This document shows positions 17,950 through 25,985 of a stretch of DNA of 45,526 bases, piece after piece (position 1 is the stretch's first letter; every line of letters begins with the position of its first letter). Made by a program: the position numbers and the translations under genes. Where the stretch lies: positions 1-45,526 of the forward strand of contig JAUVQZ010000002.1 of assembly GCA_030597865.1 (NCBI GenBank). The letters run 5' to 3'. The notes under the pieces are model-generated. The model was not told the DNA's origin and ran no database searches. It saw nothing but the letters and a program-made list of their open reading frames with translations. This DNA comes from Pseudomonadota bacterium. Lineage in GTDB: Bacteria > Desulfobacterota > Desulfobulbia > Desulfobulbales > SURF-16.

Positions 17950-18079
17950 CCAGTTGTCAGTCGTCAGCAGTCAAAATTGGCAACTGCAACTTAGGATCTC
18001 AAAAAAACAAGGGGTCAGGGCCAGAAATAGCGTCTGGAAAAATCCTATCTGCCAACTGACCCCTGATAACTGACAACTA
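17950..18079. repeat. Inverted-repeat element between gltX and glnS
   Basis: The outer arms AGTTGTCAGT (from 17952) and ACTGACAACT (to 18078) and the inner arms GGGGTCAG (18011-18018) and CTGACCCC (18056-18063) are nested inverted repeats. The segment fills the spacer between the two synthetase genes. It resembles a small palindromic intergenic repeat element. No second copy is seen in this window. Confidence 0.4.
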
Positions 18080-18100
18080 AAAAAATCCGCAGGCCTTGAA

Positions 18101-19786
18101 ATGTCCGAAATTGACACAAGCAATCTTGATTTTATCCGTACCATTGTCGCCAAAGATCTGGCGGCCGGCAAGAATGACGGCCGTCTGGTAACCCGCTTTC
18201 CACCGGAGCCCAATGGCTATCTCCATATCGGTCATGCCAAGTCCATCTGCCTTAACTTCGGCCTGGCCCAGGAGTATGACCAGGGCGTCTGCCATATGCG
18301 CTTTGACGATACCAATCCTGAGAAGGAGGAGGTGGAGTACACCGAGGCAATCATGACAGATGTCAAGTGGCTGGGCTTTGACTGGGGGGACAACCTCTTT
18401 TACGCCTCCGACTATTTTGACCAGCTCTACGACCATGCTGTTCAGCTCATCAAAATGGGCAAGGCCTATGTCTGCAGCCTAAGCGCCGAGGAGATGCGCG
18501 CCTACCGGGGCACCATGAAGGAGCCGGGCAAGAACAGCCCCTTCCGGGACAGGGGCGTGGAGGAGAACCTTACCCTCTTTGAGGGCATGAAAAATGGCGA
18601 GTTCAGCGATGGTGAGCATCTGCTGCGGGCCAAGATCGACATGGCATCACCCAATTTCAACATGCGCGACCCGGCCATCTACCGGATCCGCAAGGTCAGC
18701 CACCACCGCACCGGTGACACATGGTGTATCTACCCCATGTACGACTTCACCCACTGCCTCTCCGATGCCATGGAGAAGATCACCCACTCCCTCTGCACCC
18801 TGGAGTTTGCCGACCACCGCCCCCTCTACGACTGGGTGCTGGACACCTTGCAGACCCCCTGCCATCCCCAGCAGATTGAATTTGCCCGGCTGAACCTCAA
18901 CTTCACGGTGATGAGTAAACGCAAGCTCATGCAGCTGGTCAATGGGGGCTTAGTCAACGGCTGGGATGATCCGCGCATGCTGACCATCTCCGGCCTCCGG
19001 CGCCGGGGCTACACACCGGCCTCCATCCGCAACTTCTGCACCGAGATCGGCCTTGCCAAACGGGAGAGCCGCATTGATATGGGGGTGCTTGAAAATGCCA
19101 TCCGTCATGATCTCAACGACATAGCCCCCCGTCGCCAGGGCGTTCTCAACCCGCTGAAGGTGGTCATCACCAACTATCCTGAAGAGATGGAGGAGGAGTT
19201 GGAGATTGCCAACCACCCCAAAAACCCGGACATGGGCACGCGGATGATCCCCTTTAGTCAGGAGATCTACATCGACCGTGATGATTTCATGGAAGAGCCT
19301 GTCAAAAAATTCTTCCGCCTCGCCCCCGGCCGCGAGGTGCGCCTGCGGGCCGCCTACTTCATCACCTGCAACGAGGTCATCAAGGATGCGCAGGGTGAGA
19401 TTGTCGAGTTGCACTGCAGCTATGATCCGGCCAGCCGCGGCGGTTCATCCCCGGATGGCCGTAAGGTCAAGGGCACCCTGCACTGGGTCTCGGCCCGCCA
19501 TGCCCTGGATGCCGAGGTTCGTCTCTACGACCGCCTGTTTAACAAGGAAAATCCGGAGGATGACCCTGATGTTGACTTCAAGGAAAATCTCAACTCCGAC
19601 TCCCTCAAAATCCTCACAAACTGCAAGCTGGAGCCGTCTCTGGTCGAGGCAACCCCAGGCGACCATTTTCAGTTTGAGCGGGTGGGATTCTTTTGCCTGG
19701 ACAGCAAGGAGGGCACACCGGCAAATCCGGTTTTCAACCGCACCGTCACCCTGCGTGATACCTGGGCAAAACTGGCCAGGAAATAG
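18101..19786 (+). CDS. glnS: Glutaminyl-tRNA synthetase
   Basis: 561 residues, normal for bacterial GlnRS. Class I motifs: PPEPNGYLHIGHAKSIC (about residues 34-50) and VMSKRKLMQLV as the KMSKS loop. GRVRMRFDDTN-like HMRFDDTNPEKEE is present. The C-terminal beta-barrel anticodon domain is complete. It charges tRNA-Gln directly. GlnRS came to bacteria by transfer from eukaryotes and is scattered outside Gammaproteobacteria. Its presence next to GluRS here is consistent with several Desulfobacterota. No strong ribosome site precedes the ATG. Confidence 0.96.
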   Translation: MSEIDTSNLDFIRTIVAKDLAAGKNDGRLVTRFPPEPNGYLHIGHAKSICLNFGLAQEYDQGVCHMRFDDTNPEKEEVEYTEAIMTDVKWLGFDWGDNLFYASDYFDQLYDHAVQLIKMGKAYVCSLSAEEMRAYRGTMKEPGKNSPFRDRGVEENLTLFEGMKNGEFSDGEHLLRAKIDMASPNFNMRDPAIYRIRKVSHHRTGDTWCIYPMYDFTHCLSDAMEKITHSLCTLEFADHRPLYDWVLDTLQTPCHPQQIEFARLNLNFTVMSKRKLMQLVNGGLVNGWDDPRMLTISGLRRRGYTPASIRNFCTEIGLAKRESRIDMGVLENAIRHDLNDIAPRRQGVLNPLKVVITNYPEEMEEELEIANHPKNPDMGTRMIPFSQEIYIDRDDFMEEPVKKFFRLAPGREVRLRAAYFITCNEVIKDAQGEIVELHCSYDPASRGGSSPDGRKVKGTLHWVSARHALDAEVRLYDRLFNKENPEDDPDVDFKENLNSDSLKILTNCKLEPSLVEATPGDHFQFERVGFFCLDSKEGTPANPVFNRTVTLRDTWAKLARK

Positions 19787-19833
19787 TCTGATCTAAAACC
19801 TTCAGACCCTTACCGAAACTCCACCGCCATTAT

Positions 19834-21135
19834 TCATGGACATAATGGCGGATCCAGGAGAACCGCCACCTTGCCATCCCCCCCATCCCCTAACAACAGA
19901 CAGGTGGACTGGGGGAGGAAGGTCATGGTGTCATCGTGCACAAGCCCCAGCTCAATATTTTTAGAACTGCCAACCCCCTCCTCCTCAAGATGAGCGCTTA
20001 AGGCCTCAATGCCGCCCTCCAGGGAAAAAAGCCTTGCAAAATCACGGGCCAGGAGCTCCTGGCGCAGCATGCCCAACATATGGCAGGCCTGGACATTGAC
20101 ATAGGACAGGGCCCCTGTCCGGCGCTCAAAGACAAAGACCGCATTACTGGTGTGATCCATGAGGCCTTTGAAAAGGGCGCGGTCTTGGGCCGCCTCCAGC
20201 CCTTCCAGATAGCGGGCCAGCCGGGAGCAGACCGTTTCAACAAGGGCCTGTTCCTCCCTGGAAAACACCCTTTCGCCATCAACGGGGGGGTGCTCAAGAT
20301 AGCTGACCTCTATGGCCCCCCTCTTCTCACCTGCCACCTCAATATCGCAGCCCATCCGCCACGGCGTGGCCTGGTAATTTTCAGTGCTGGCCCCATGCCC
20401 GTTTACACTTACTTCTGCCTCGGCAAGATGGGGAAATTGCATGGCAAGGGGTAGGAGCTGGCTGATTTTTGCCATCACCTCGGACTGGGTCAGGGAGGGA
20501 TCACCAAGAAACCCGGCCACCCCGAAAAGACAATGGAGCTCCTGCACCCTCTTGGTGAGATTGGTATGAAGGCGCTCAACCTGGTTCCTGGTGATGGCCA
20601 GGTCGGTGAGATCCAGATAGGTTTTCAGGGTGAAGACCGAACCGTTAATGGTGGTCGGCACCACCTTCTCCAGCACGGGGAAATGTTCGCCCGTGGACCT
20701 GAGCAGCTGCCGATGGCGAACATTCTCCCCGCCGGAGACGATATTTCTAAACTCATCAAGCTCCTCGCCCCCCTCCCCCTCCTTGACCTCAAACTCCTCA
20801 ATGGGACGGCCAATGATCTTCCCCTTGTCCAGTCCGATCATCTTGCAGGCAGCGGGGTTGACAAACTCTATCATCCGGCTCACCGGGTTAACCACGGCCA
20901 CACCGGTCTGGATGGCGGACAGAATGGTGCGGAGACGTTCCTCTGACTCCTGGAGCTGTTGTCGGCCCTTGCGGCCCGTGACCTGATGCTTCCGAAGACG
21001 GCGTAGGATGAGGCGCAGCTGTTGACGGAAGAGAAAATAATGAAACAACCAGGCAGCCAGAAAGACTGCTGGTATGAGCAGGGGCCAATAACGGCGACTG
21101 AAATCGTCAAAGAGGACAAATAAATCCGAACCCAT
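19834..21135 (-). CDS. Membrane-anchored PAS/GAF sensor protein without an output domain
   Basis: 433 residues from ATG 21135, with AGGGAG upstream; a GTG 45 bases earlier is less likely. One transmembrane segment (about residues 15-35, WPLLIPAVFLAAWLFHYFLF) is followed by a basic linker and a coiled-coil start QQLQESEERLRTILSAI. A PAS domain follows (GVAVVNPVSRMIEFVNPAACKMIG in pieces). A middle region resembles a GAF-like ligand domain, and a second PAS occupies the end (AVFVFERRTGALSYVNVQACHMLGM). No kinase, GGDEF, methyl-accepting or HTH domain follows. It could sense redox or a small ligand and act through a partner, or be a shortened histidine kinase. Confidence 0.72.
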   Translation of the reverse strand: MGSDLFVLFDDFSRRYWPLLIPAVFLAAWLFHYFLFRQQLRLILRRLRKHQVTGRKGRQQLQESEERLRTILSAIQTGVAVVNPVSRMIEFVNPAACKMIGLDKGKIIGRPIEEFEVKEGEGGEELDEFRNIVSGGENVRHRQLLRSTGEHFPVLEKVVPTTINGSVFTLKTYLDLTDLAITRNQVERLHTNLTKRVQELHCLFGVAGFLGDPSLTQSEVMAKISQLLPLAMQFPHLAEAEVSVNGHGASTENYQATPWRMGCDIEVAGEKRGAIEVSYLEHPPVDGERVFSREEQALVETVCSRLARYLEGLEAAQDRALFKGLMDHTSNAVFVFERRTGALSYVNVQACHMLGMLRQELLARDFARLFSLEGGIEALSAHLEEEGVGSSKNIELGLVHDDTMTFLPQSTCLLLGDGGDGKVAVLLDPPLCP

Positions 21136-21270
21136 AATCTCCCTAGAACTTAATTTTAATCCCCAGAAAAAATTCTTCACACACTGAGAACCTTATACAA
21201 GTGTCGGATGTTCCGGGATCCGGGTCAATTTTTTTCTCATCATGGGCGTGCAACCAGTCAGCAGGGGGAA

Positions 21271-22281
21271 TCAGCGGCTCAAGAACTCTTCCGCCTCATC
21301 AACATCGAGCTTGCTGCCGATAATGAGCGGCACCCGCTGATGGAGATCCTCCGGCTCAATATCAAGGATATTGCGGCCATCATCGGTGATGGCCCGGCCG
21401 CCAGCCTGCTCAATGAGCATGGCCAGGGGAGAGGCCTCATAGAGCAGGCGCAATTTACCATGGGGTTTACTGGTATCCTTACTATCGCGGGGATAGGCAA
21501 AGATACCACCGGTGATCAGGTTGCGATGGAAATCAGCCACCAGGGAACCAATATACCTGGAGCTGTATGGCCGCCCCTTGCCCTTGTCCGGCTGGTTGAT
21601 CATCTCAAAAAACGCCCTGACGTTGTCCTGCCAAAAGGGCTGATTATAGCTGTTGACACTGACATACCTGGCCCGCTCAGAGGTTCTGATATCGGCATGG
21701 GAGAGATAAAACTCCCCGACACTGGGGTCCAGGGTAAAGCCATGGACACCGTCACCGGTGGTGAAAACCAGCATGGTGGACGAGCCATACAGGATGTAGC
21801 CTGCCGCCACCTGCTCACGGCCGGCCTGGAGCAGGTCGCCTATATCGCCCTGCCCCTCCTTGGAGAGACGGCGGTGGACGGAAAAGATGGTGCCGATGCT
21901 GACATTGACATCAATATTGGAAGAACCGTCCAGAGGATCAAAGGCCAGGGTATATTTGCCCTCATAGCCCTCCTCCACCGGGATAATGTCGTCCTCCTCC
22001 TCGGAGGTCATCACGCAGAGATAGCCGGAACGGGCCATCCTTCTTACAATGGTGCGATTGGCAAACTCATCCAGCTTCTGGACCTCTTCGCCCTGGATAT
22101 TCGTCTTACCGGACATGCCGAGGATATCAGCAAGGCCGGCCATATTCACCTCGGCGGAGATAGTCTTACCGGCAACAATGAGCTCATTGAGCAGGCCGGA
22201 AAGATCACCTGTGGCCTCTGGATGCAGGCGTTGACTATCAACAATATGTCTATGGACAGTTACTCCAAGTGGTCTTCTCAT
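21271..22281 (-). CDS. fbp: Fructose-1,6-bisphosphatase, class I
   Basis: 336 residues, standard for class I FBPase. AFDPLDGSSNIDVNVSIGTIF (catalytic metal site) is split here as FDPLDGSSNID plus VNVSIGTIF, and LYEASPLAMLIEQAGG is near the C-terminus. Acidic residues of EEEDD supply further metal ligands. It removes the 1-phosphate of fructose 1,6-bisphosphate in gluconeogenesis, in the cytoplasm. It is divergent from the MFS gene, with about 226 bases between starts. No ribosome site stands out at ATG 22281. Confidence 0.95.
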   Translation of the reverse strand: MRRPLGVTVHRHIVDSQRLHPEATGDLSGLLNELIVAGKTISAEVNMAGLADILGMSGKTNIQGEEVQKLDEFANRTIVRRMARSGYLCVMTSEEEDDIIPVEEGYEGKYTLAFDPLDGSSNIDVNVSIGTIFSVHRRLSKEGQGDIGDLLQAGREQVAAGYILYGSSTMLVFTTGDGVHGFTLDPSVGEFYLSHADIRTSERARYVSVNSYNQPFWQDNVRAFFEMINQPDKGKGRPYSSRYIGSLVADFHRNLITGGIFAYPRDSKDTSKPHGKLRLLYEASPLAMLIEQAGGRAITDDGRNILDIEPEDLHQRVPLIIGSKLDVDEAEEFLSR

Positions 22282-22507
22282 CTACGTTCTATCTCCATCT
22301 TCTCATCCGAATAAATCTTCAAGGCCATACCAAGGGCCAACCATTGCTGCAAAAACCCGCCAGGGCATACGGGTGGCCATGACCAAAACACCTATTAGCT
22401 TCCTGTGACACCCTATTGAAATCACTAAAAGTTCCCTGTGCAACTACTTTTTTGTTTTAACAGTTTTTCAAAGAAGTGACAAAGCTGTAGAATGTCAGAA
22501 TACCATC

Positions 22508-23809
22508 ATGATCAGAGACCCCGAGCCCAAAAAAAAATCAACCAAGCATCTGCCCGCCGGTGATGTGCGCAGTTATGTCAGGGTGCTGCGCCGCAACCCC
22601 CACTTTAGGCGTCTCTGGCTTGCCGGGGTTATCAGCCATATCGGCAACTGGTTTAACTATATCGGCATCTTTGTCCTGTTAAACGAATACACCGGTTCCG
22701 GGCAGGCGGTGAGCTGGTTTCTCATTGCCAAGTTCTTGCCCTCTTTTCTATGGGGACCGGTTGCCGGCGTCATTGCTGACCGCTTGCCGCGCAAGATGAT
22801 CATGATTGCCGGTGATCTTAGCCGGGCCCTCATTGTGCTCGGTTTTCTCTATGTTGATGATGCCAGCCGCCTCTGGCTCATCTATGTCCTGGCCCTGGCC
22901 CAGGAAACCGTCTGGACATTCACGGATCCGGCCCGGCGGGCCTCCATCCCCAATCTCTGTGCCAGGGAGGAGCTCAAGGTTGCCAATAGCCTCAACGGCG
23001 CAACCTGGTCTGTTATGCTGGGGGTGGGAGCTGCCCTGGGGGGCTATGTTTCCGCCCGTTTTGGCTGGCAGACCGCTATTATTGTCGATGCGGCAACCTT
23101 TATTGTTTCGGCCGCCCTGTTGACCGCCCTGCCCCTGCCCCACCGGCCCCGGGAGAAACAACCGGTAAAAACATGGTCAACCATGCTGGGCCTCACCGAC
23201 CTCAAGGAGGGCTGGAGTTACATTATCCACCACCCAAAGACAGCCCGCCTCATGCTGGTGAAAAGCGGCTGGGCCATGGCCGGTGGTATTTTGGTCATGC
23301 TCACCATTTTTGGCGAACAAATTTTCGGGGGGGAGGGCGGCGGCAAGAGCGGCGTGCTCTACTCAGCGCGTGGCGCCGGCGCCGCCCTTGGCCCTTTAAT
23401 GGCCTGGAATATATTTGGCGAGGAAAAAAAAGATATGACACGGGCCATCGGCTTTGGCTTCTTCATGGCTGCCGCATCCTATCTCTGCTTCAGCCAGGCC
23501 ACCTCACTCTGGCTGGCAGCGCTCTTTGTCTTCTCTGCCCATCTTGGCGGCTCCGTCCAATGGGTCTTCTCAACAACACTGCTGCAGGAGATGGTGGAAG
23601 ACCGCTTCCGGGGCCGTGTTTTCGCAGCGGAGATGGCTCTTGTCACCCTGATTCTGTCCATCTCCACCTGGTTCACCGGCTTTGTCCTTGACCTGGGGGT
23701 GGCGCCCCGTCTGGTCACTGCCGGGCTGGCAACCTGCTTTCTCCTGCCCGGCCTGGTCTGGAGCCTGTCCGAACGCCGTCAATCAGAAGATCCATCAAAA
23801 AAGCAGTAG
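22508..23809 (+). CDS. MFS transporter, MFS_3 / drug-efflux type
   Basis: 433 residues with about 12 hydrophobic segments. It starts with a short charged N-terminus, then LRRNPHFRRLWLAGVISHIGNWF, typical of the MFS_3 (transmembrane secretion effector) group that includes EntS-like exporters. GPVAGVIADRLPRKMIM is the loop 2-3 MFS motif, and the second half has GGEGGGKSGVLYSARGAGAALGP. The substrate cannot be read from the sequence. It is convergent with the radical SAM maturase gene, whose stop it overlaps by about 31 bases. It is therefore a candidate exporter for that product, though not in the same transcript. Confidence 0.85.
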   Translation: MIRDPEPKKKSTKHLPAGDVRSYVRVLRRNPHFRRLWLAGVISHIGNWFNYIGIFVLLNEYTGSGQAVSWFLIAKFLPSFLWGPVAGVIADRLPRKMIMIAGDLSRALIVLGFLYVDDASRLWLIYVLALAQETVWTFTDPARRASIPNLCAREELKVANSLNGATWSVMLGVGAALGGYVSARFGWQTAIIVDAATFIVSAALLTALPLPHRPREKQPVKTWSTMLGLTDLKEGWSYIIHHPKTARLMLVKSGWAMAGGILVMLTIFGEQIFGGEGGGKSGVLYSARGAGAALGPLMAWNIFGEEKKDMTRAIGFGFFMAAASYLCFSQATSLWLAALFVFSAHLGGSVQWVFSTTLLQEMVEDRFRGRVFAAEMALVTLILSISTWFTGFVLDLGVAPRLVTAGLATCFLLPGLVWSLSERRQSEDPSKKQ

Positions 23810-25332
23810 GGATCCTTCTCAGTAAAGACATCCAGGCCCATGCCATGGCTTACGGCCAGGCAACCGCCACAGACAGCCCGTATTTTACAGTCATTGCAGG
23901 CCTGGGATCCTGCCCGGTATTTGCGGGCCGCCTCAGAGTGATAGATCTCCGACAGGGTGCTTTCACAGGTATTACCGATGTGGGACGGAAACTTACGGCA
24001 GGCATGGACCTCGCCCTCGGCCAGAAGCGACAGAAAATTGAAGGCCGCCCCACAGCCATAGCCCGTACAACCGCCAAACAGCTCCCTGCCATCTTTGGCA
24101 AACAAGGTGTTTAGATGATTGTCCTTGAGCCCCATACAGGGATTGGCCAGGGAGGCCTCATAATAGCGACGCAGGAACCCCCCATAGCCCTTGGTGGGCG
24201 CCGACAGGAGCTGGGCACCTTCGCCCACCATGGCCAGCCGATTGAAATTAAAGAGATCAACCTTGCCCCTGAGAACCTCGGCCAGGGGCAAAACCTGCTC
24301 CTGGTTCTCCCTGGTCAGGGTCAGCATGACCATGGAATAGATGCCCAGGTCCTTTAAAATGGCCAGAAACTCGATGGTCCGTCTAAAATGACCGGCACCA
24401 CGGATATGGTCATTATGCTCGGAAAGACCCTCCAGGCTGACCTGGTAAAATTCAAGGGGCTGGATGGCCTGCAACTCCTCAAGGCTCTCCCTTGGCGCAG
24501 GATTACCAAGAATCGCCAACTGAAAACCACGGGCAGAGGCGGCCTGGTAGAGTTCGCTAAAACGGGGATAGAGCAAAGGATTGCCACCGGTAAAGGTCAC
24601 CTGACCATAGACATGGTGCTCCCGGCAGAAGGCCCGGAAATCATCAAGAATGGTGAGTGCCTGGTCATATGCGACGGCCGTGCGGCTCGTCCGGTCGTAG
24701 CAATGTTTGCAGTGGAGATCACAGGCCTGGGTAATATGCCATTGCAGGGTAAAGGCCGATGAGGAGAGATACCTCTTGGCCGTGACATCATTTGCCTTAA
24801 AAACAGAGGGATCCCGGCGGATGGTGGTTTCCGGGACCAGGATGTACTCCTCGTCTTCAGCCCGTTCCAGGATACGGTCCAGATAGGCCAGGGTCACCCC
24901 ATGCTCGACAGCCGCCTGGGCCAGGTCAACATCCTCTTCAACAAGCTTTAAGGCCAGAAGATCCTGGGGGCCGGCATTTTTATAGCGCACCGCGCCACTG
25001 GCAAGGCGCCAGACCAATACCAGCTGTTCGCCCGGCCTGCCCTCCTCATCCCGGCCGGCCAGGATGGGGGCAAGATTCTGCCAGGGAAACTGGGCAAGTC
25101 GAAGGGTGGGATTAACAATGCCCCTTTCAACAGGGGGGGCCGGATCCACCTCAAGCCGTTCCACCTCCGCCACCAGCTCCTCAAGGCGGGCAAGATCGGG
25201 GAGAAAGGGGGGCAGGTGGAAATCTTTCACATGGCTGGCCAACCAGTCGGCCATGCCAAGGGATGGCCGCTTATCATTGGCCCGGAGGGATTGGGCAAGA
25301 ATTGCCTGGGAACGTGGGTAATCGGAAATCAT
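23779..25332 (-). CDS. Radical SAM/SPASM peptide maturase, selenobiotic family type
   Basis: About 517 residues from ATG 25332, which has GGTGG 11 bases upstream; an in-frame TTG at 25365 (528 residues) lies just after a terminator T-run and has no ribosome site. An N-terminal domain of about 190 residues precedes the radical SAM core, with C-x3-C-x2-C as CDLHCKHC and VTFTGGNPLLYPRFSEL as the SAM-contact loop. The C-terminal cysteine-rich SPASM-like segment (CTGYGCG ... ACRKF ... CNDC ... CGGC) would hold auxiliary Fe-S clusters. From memory it matches the family named selenobiotic peptide radical SAM maturase. The proof of context is the adjacent Sec-containing peptide at 25479-25847, its presumed substrate. 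The precise chemistry is unknown. Confidence 0.82.
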   Translation of the reverse strand: MISDYPRSQAILAQSLRANDKRPSLGMADWLASHVKDFHLPPFLPDLARLEELVAEVERLEVDPAPPVERGIVNPTLRLAQFPWQNLAPILAGRDEEGRPGEQLVLVWRLASGAVRYKNAGPQDLLALKLVEEDVDLAQAAVEHGVTLAYLDRILERAEDEEYILVPETTIRRDPSVFKANDVTAKRYLSSSAFTLQWHITQACDLHCKHCYDRTSRTAVAYDQALTILDDFRAFCREHHVYGQVTFTGGNPLLYPRFSELYQAASARGFQLAILGNPAPRESLEELQAIQPLEFYQVSLEGLSEHNDHIRGAGHFRRTIEFLAILKDLGIYSMVMLTLTRENQEQVLPLAEVLRGKVDLFNFNRLAMVGEGAQLLSAPTKGYGGFLRRYYEASLANPCMGLKDNHLNTLFAKDGRELFGGCTGYGCGAAFNFLSLLAEGEVHACRKFPSHIGNTCESTLSEIYHSEAARKYRAGSQACNDCKIRAVCGGCLAVSHGMGLDVFTEKDPYCFFDGSSD

Positions 25333-25376
25333 CTCTATGGGTACCACCTGGATCTGATCCTTCAACGATAAAAAAA

Positions 25377-25409
25377 ATCGGGTTTACCGCCAGCTCCGGT
25401 AAACCCGAT
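25377..25409 (-). terminator. Terminator or attenuator between precursor and maturase
   Basis: A 13-bp perfect stem (ATCGGGTTTACCG / CGGTAAACCCGAT) with a 7-base loop, followed on the minus strand by TTTTTTTTAT. It sits between the precursor gene and the maturase start. It should stop most transcripts after the precursor, allowing high peptide and low enzyme expression, as in other RiPP clusters. Confidence 0.85.
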
Positions 25410-25465
25410 ACAAATCATGAAGGTGCAACCTGCACCTTGCAGTAGAAATCCTGTCGGCAATGGCT

Positions 25466-25728
25466 GCCAGAAAGACTCCTACTTTTGGCTGCCTCAGCTG
25501 GAACCTGCAGCACCCTTCTTTTTCTCGACACTCCCGGTGTCGGGATGGGCGCCTCAGCTTGAGCCTGCTGCATCTTTTTTCTTTTCGACACTCCCGGTGT
25601 CGCCTTTTGTACCACCTCAGCTGGAGGCGGCTGGATCAGCCTTTTTATCAGTGCTCACGGCACTGTCTTTTGTCCCGCCTCAGCTGGATCCTGTCTGATG
25701 CTGCCCCTTGTCGGCGCCACCTGCGCCG
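25466..25728 (-). promoter_or_regulatory. Five SECIS-like hairpins, one after each UGA of the precursor
   Basis: Each in-frame UGA is followed by a stem-loop within the bacterial SECIS distance. Plus positions: 25712-25728 (stem CGGCGC, loop AGGTG), 25649-25665 (stem CAGTGC, loop CGTGA), 25586-25602 and 25526-25542 (both stem CGACAC, loop CGGGA), 25466-25489 (stem GCCA-AAAG with one bulged base, loop TAGGAGT). The first four have six-bp perfect stems and five-base loops, starting 14, 14, 14 and 11 bases after the UGA. Loops contain G pairs as in known SECIS loops. Folding was judged by eye. Confidence 0.65.
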
Positions 25729-25847
25729 GTTTTAGGAGGGCCTCAACTACTACCTGCATGGGCCCCGGGAACAGCAACTCCTGCTCCGGCAATGAGTCCG
25801 GCCAGACCGAACCGTGCCAAAGTTTTCTTGAGTTCCTTGACTTCCAC
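25479..25847 (-). CDS. Multi-selenocysteine RiPP precursor peptide (122 aa, five in-frame UGA)
   Basis: GTG 25847, with GGAGGAGG at good spacing, opens a frame that reads 122 codons to TAG (25479-25481) if five UGA codons are read as selenocysteine. The leader is MEVKELKKTLARFGLAGLIA, then GAGVAVPGAHAG, a short positively charged and hydrophobic start. The core has Sec at residues 35, 56, 77, 98 and 118, each in S-S-U-G. The UGA positions on the plus strand are 25743-25745, 25680-25682, 25617-25619, 25554-25556 and 25494-25496. The 21, 21, 21, 20 spacing and the same context at each site exclude chance stops. A radical SAM maturase follows directly. It is likely processed to a selenium-bearing product. 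Confidence 0.85.
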
Positions 25848-25985
25848 GACGTTCCTCCTCCACAAAGGATTTTGTGAGATGCAGAGATTGCAGGGAAACA
25901 ACCTCCACCCATGGTGACAGAAATCAGTATGTCATAACCCATCAGCTTTTTCCACCTGCTTTTATGAACAGATAGAATTTTCCTA

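Noticed and set aside
25415..25615. Minus-strand ORF of 66 residues overlapping the precursor in another frame
   Set aside because: Out of frame with the UGA motif and with no ribosome site. It is a by-product of the repeats.
25417..25698. Plus-strand ORF of 93 residues across the precursor gene
   Set aside because: It is the shadow of the repetitive precursor on the other strand. Its repeats (PQLEPAA etc.) are the complement of the S-S-U-G units. The minus-strand reading explains the spacing and hairpins better.
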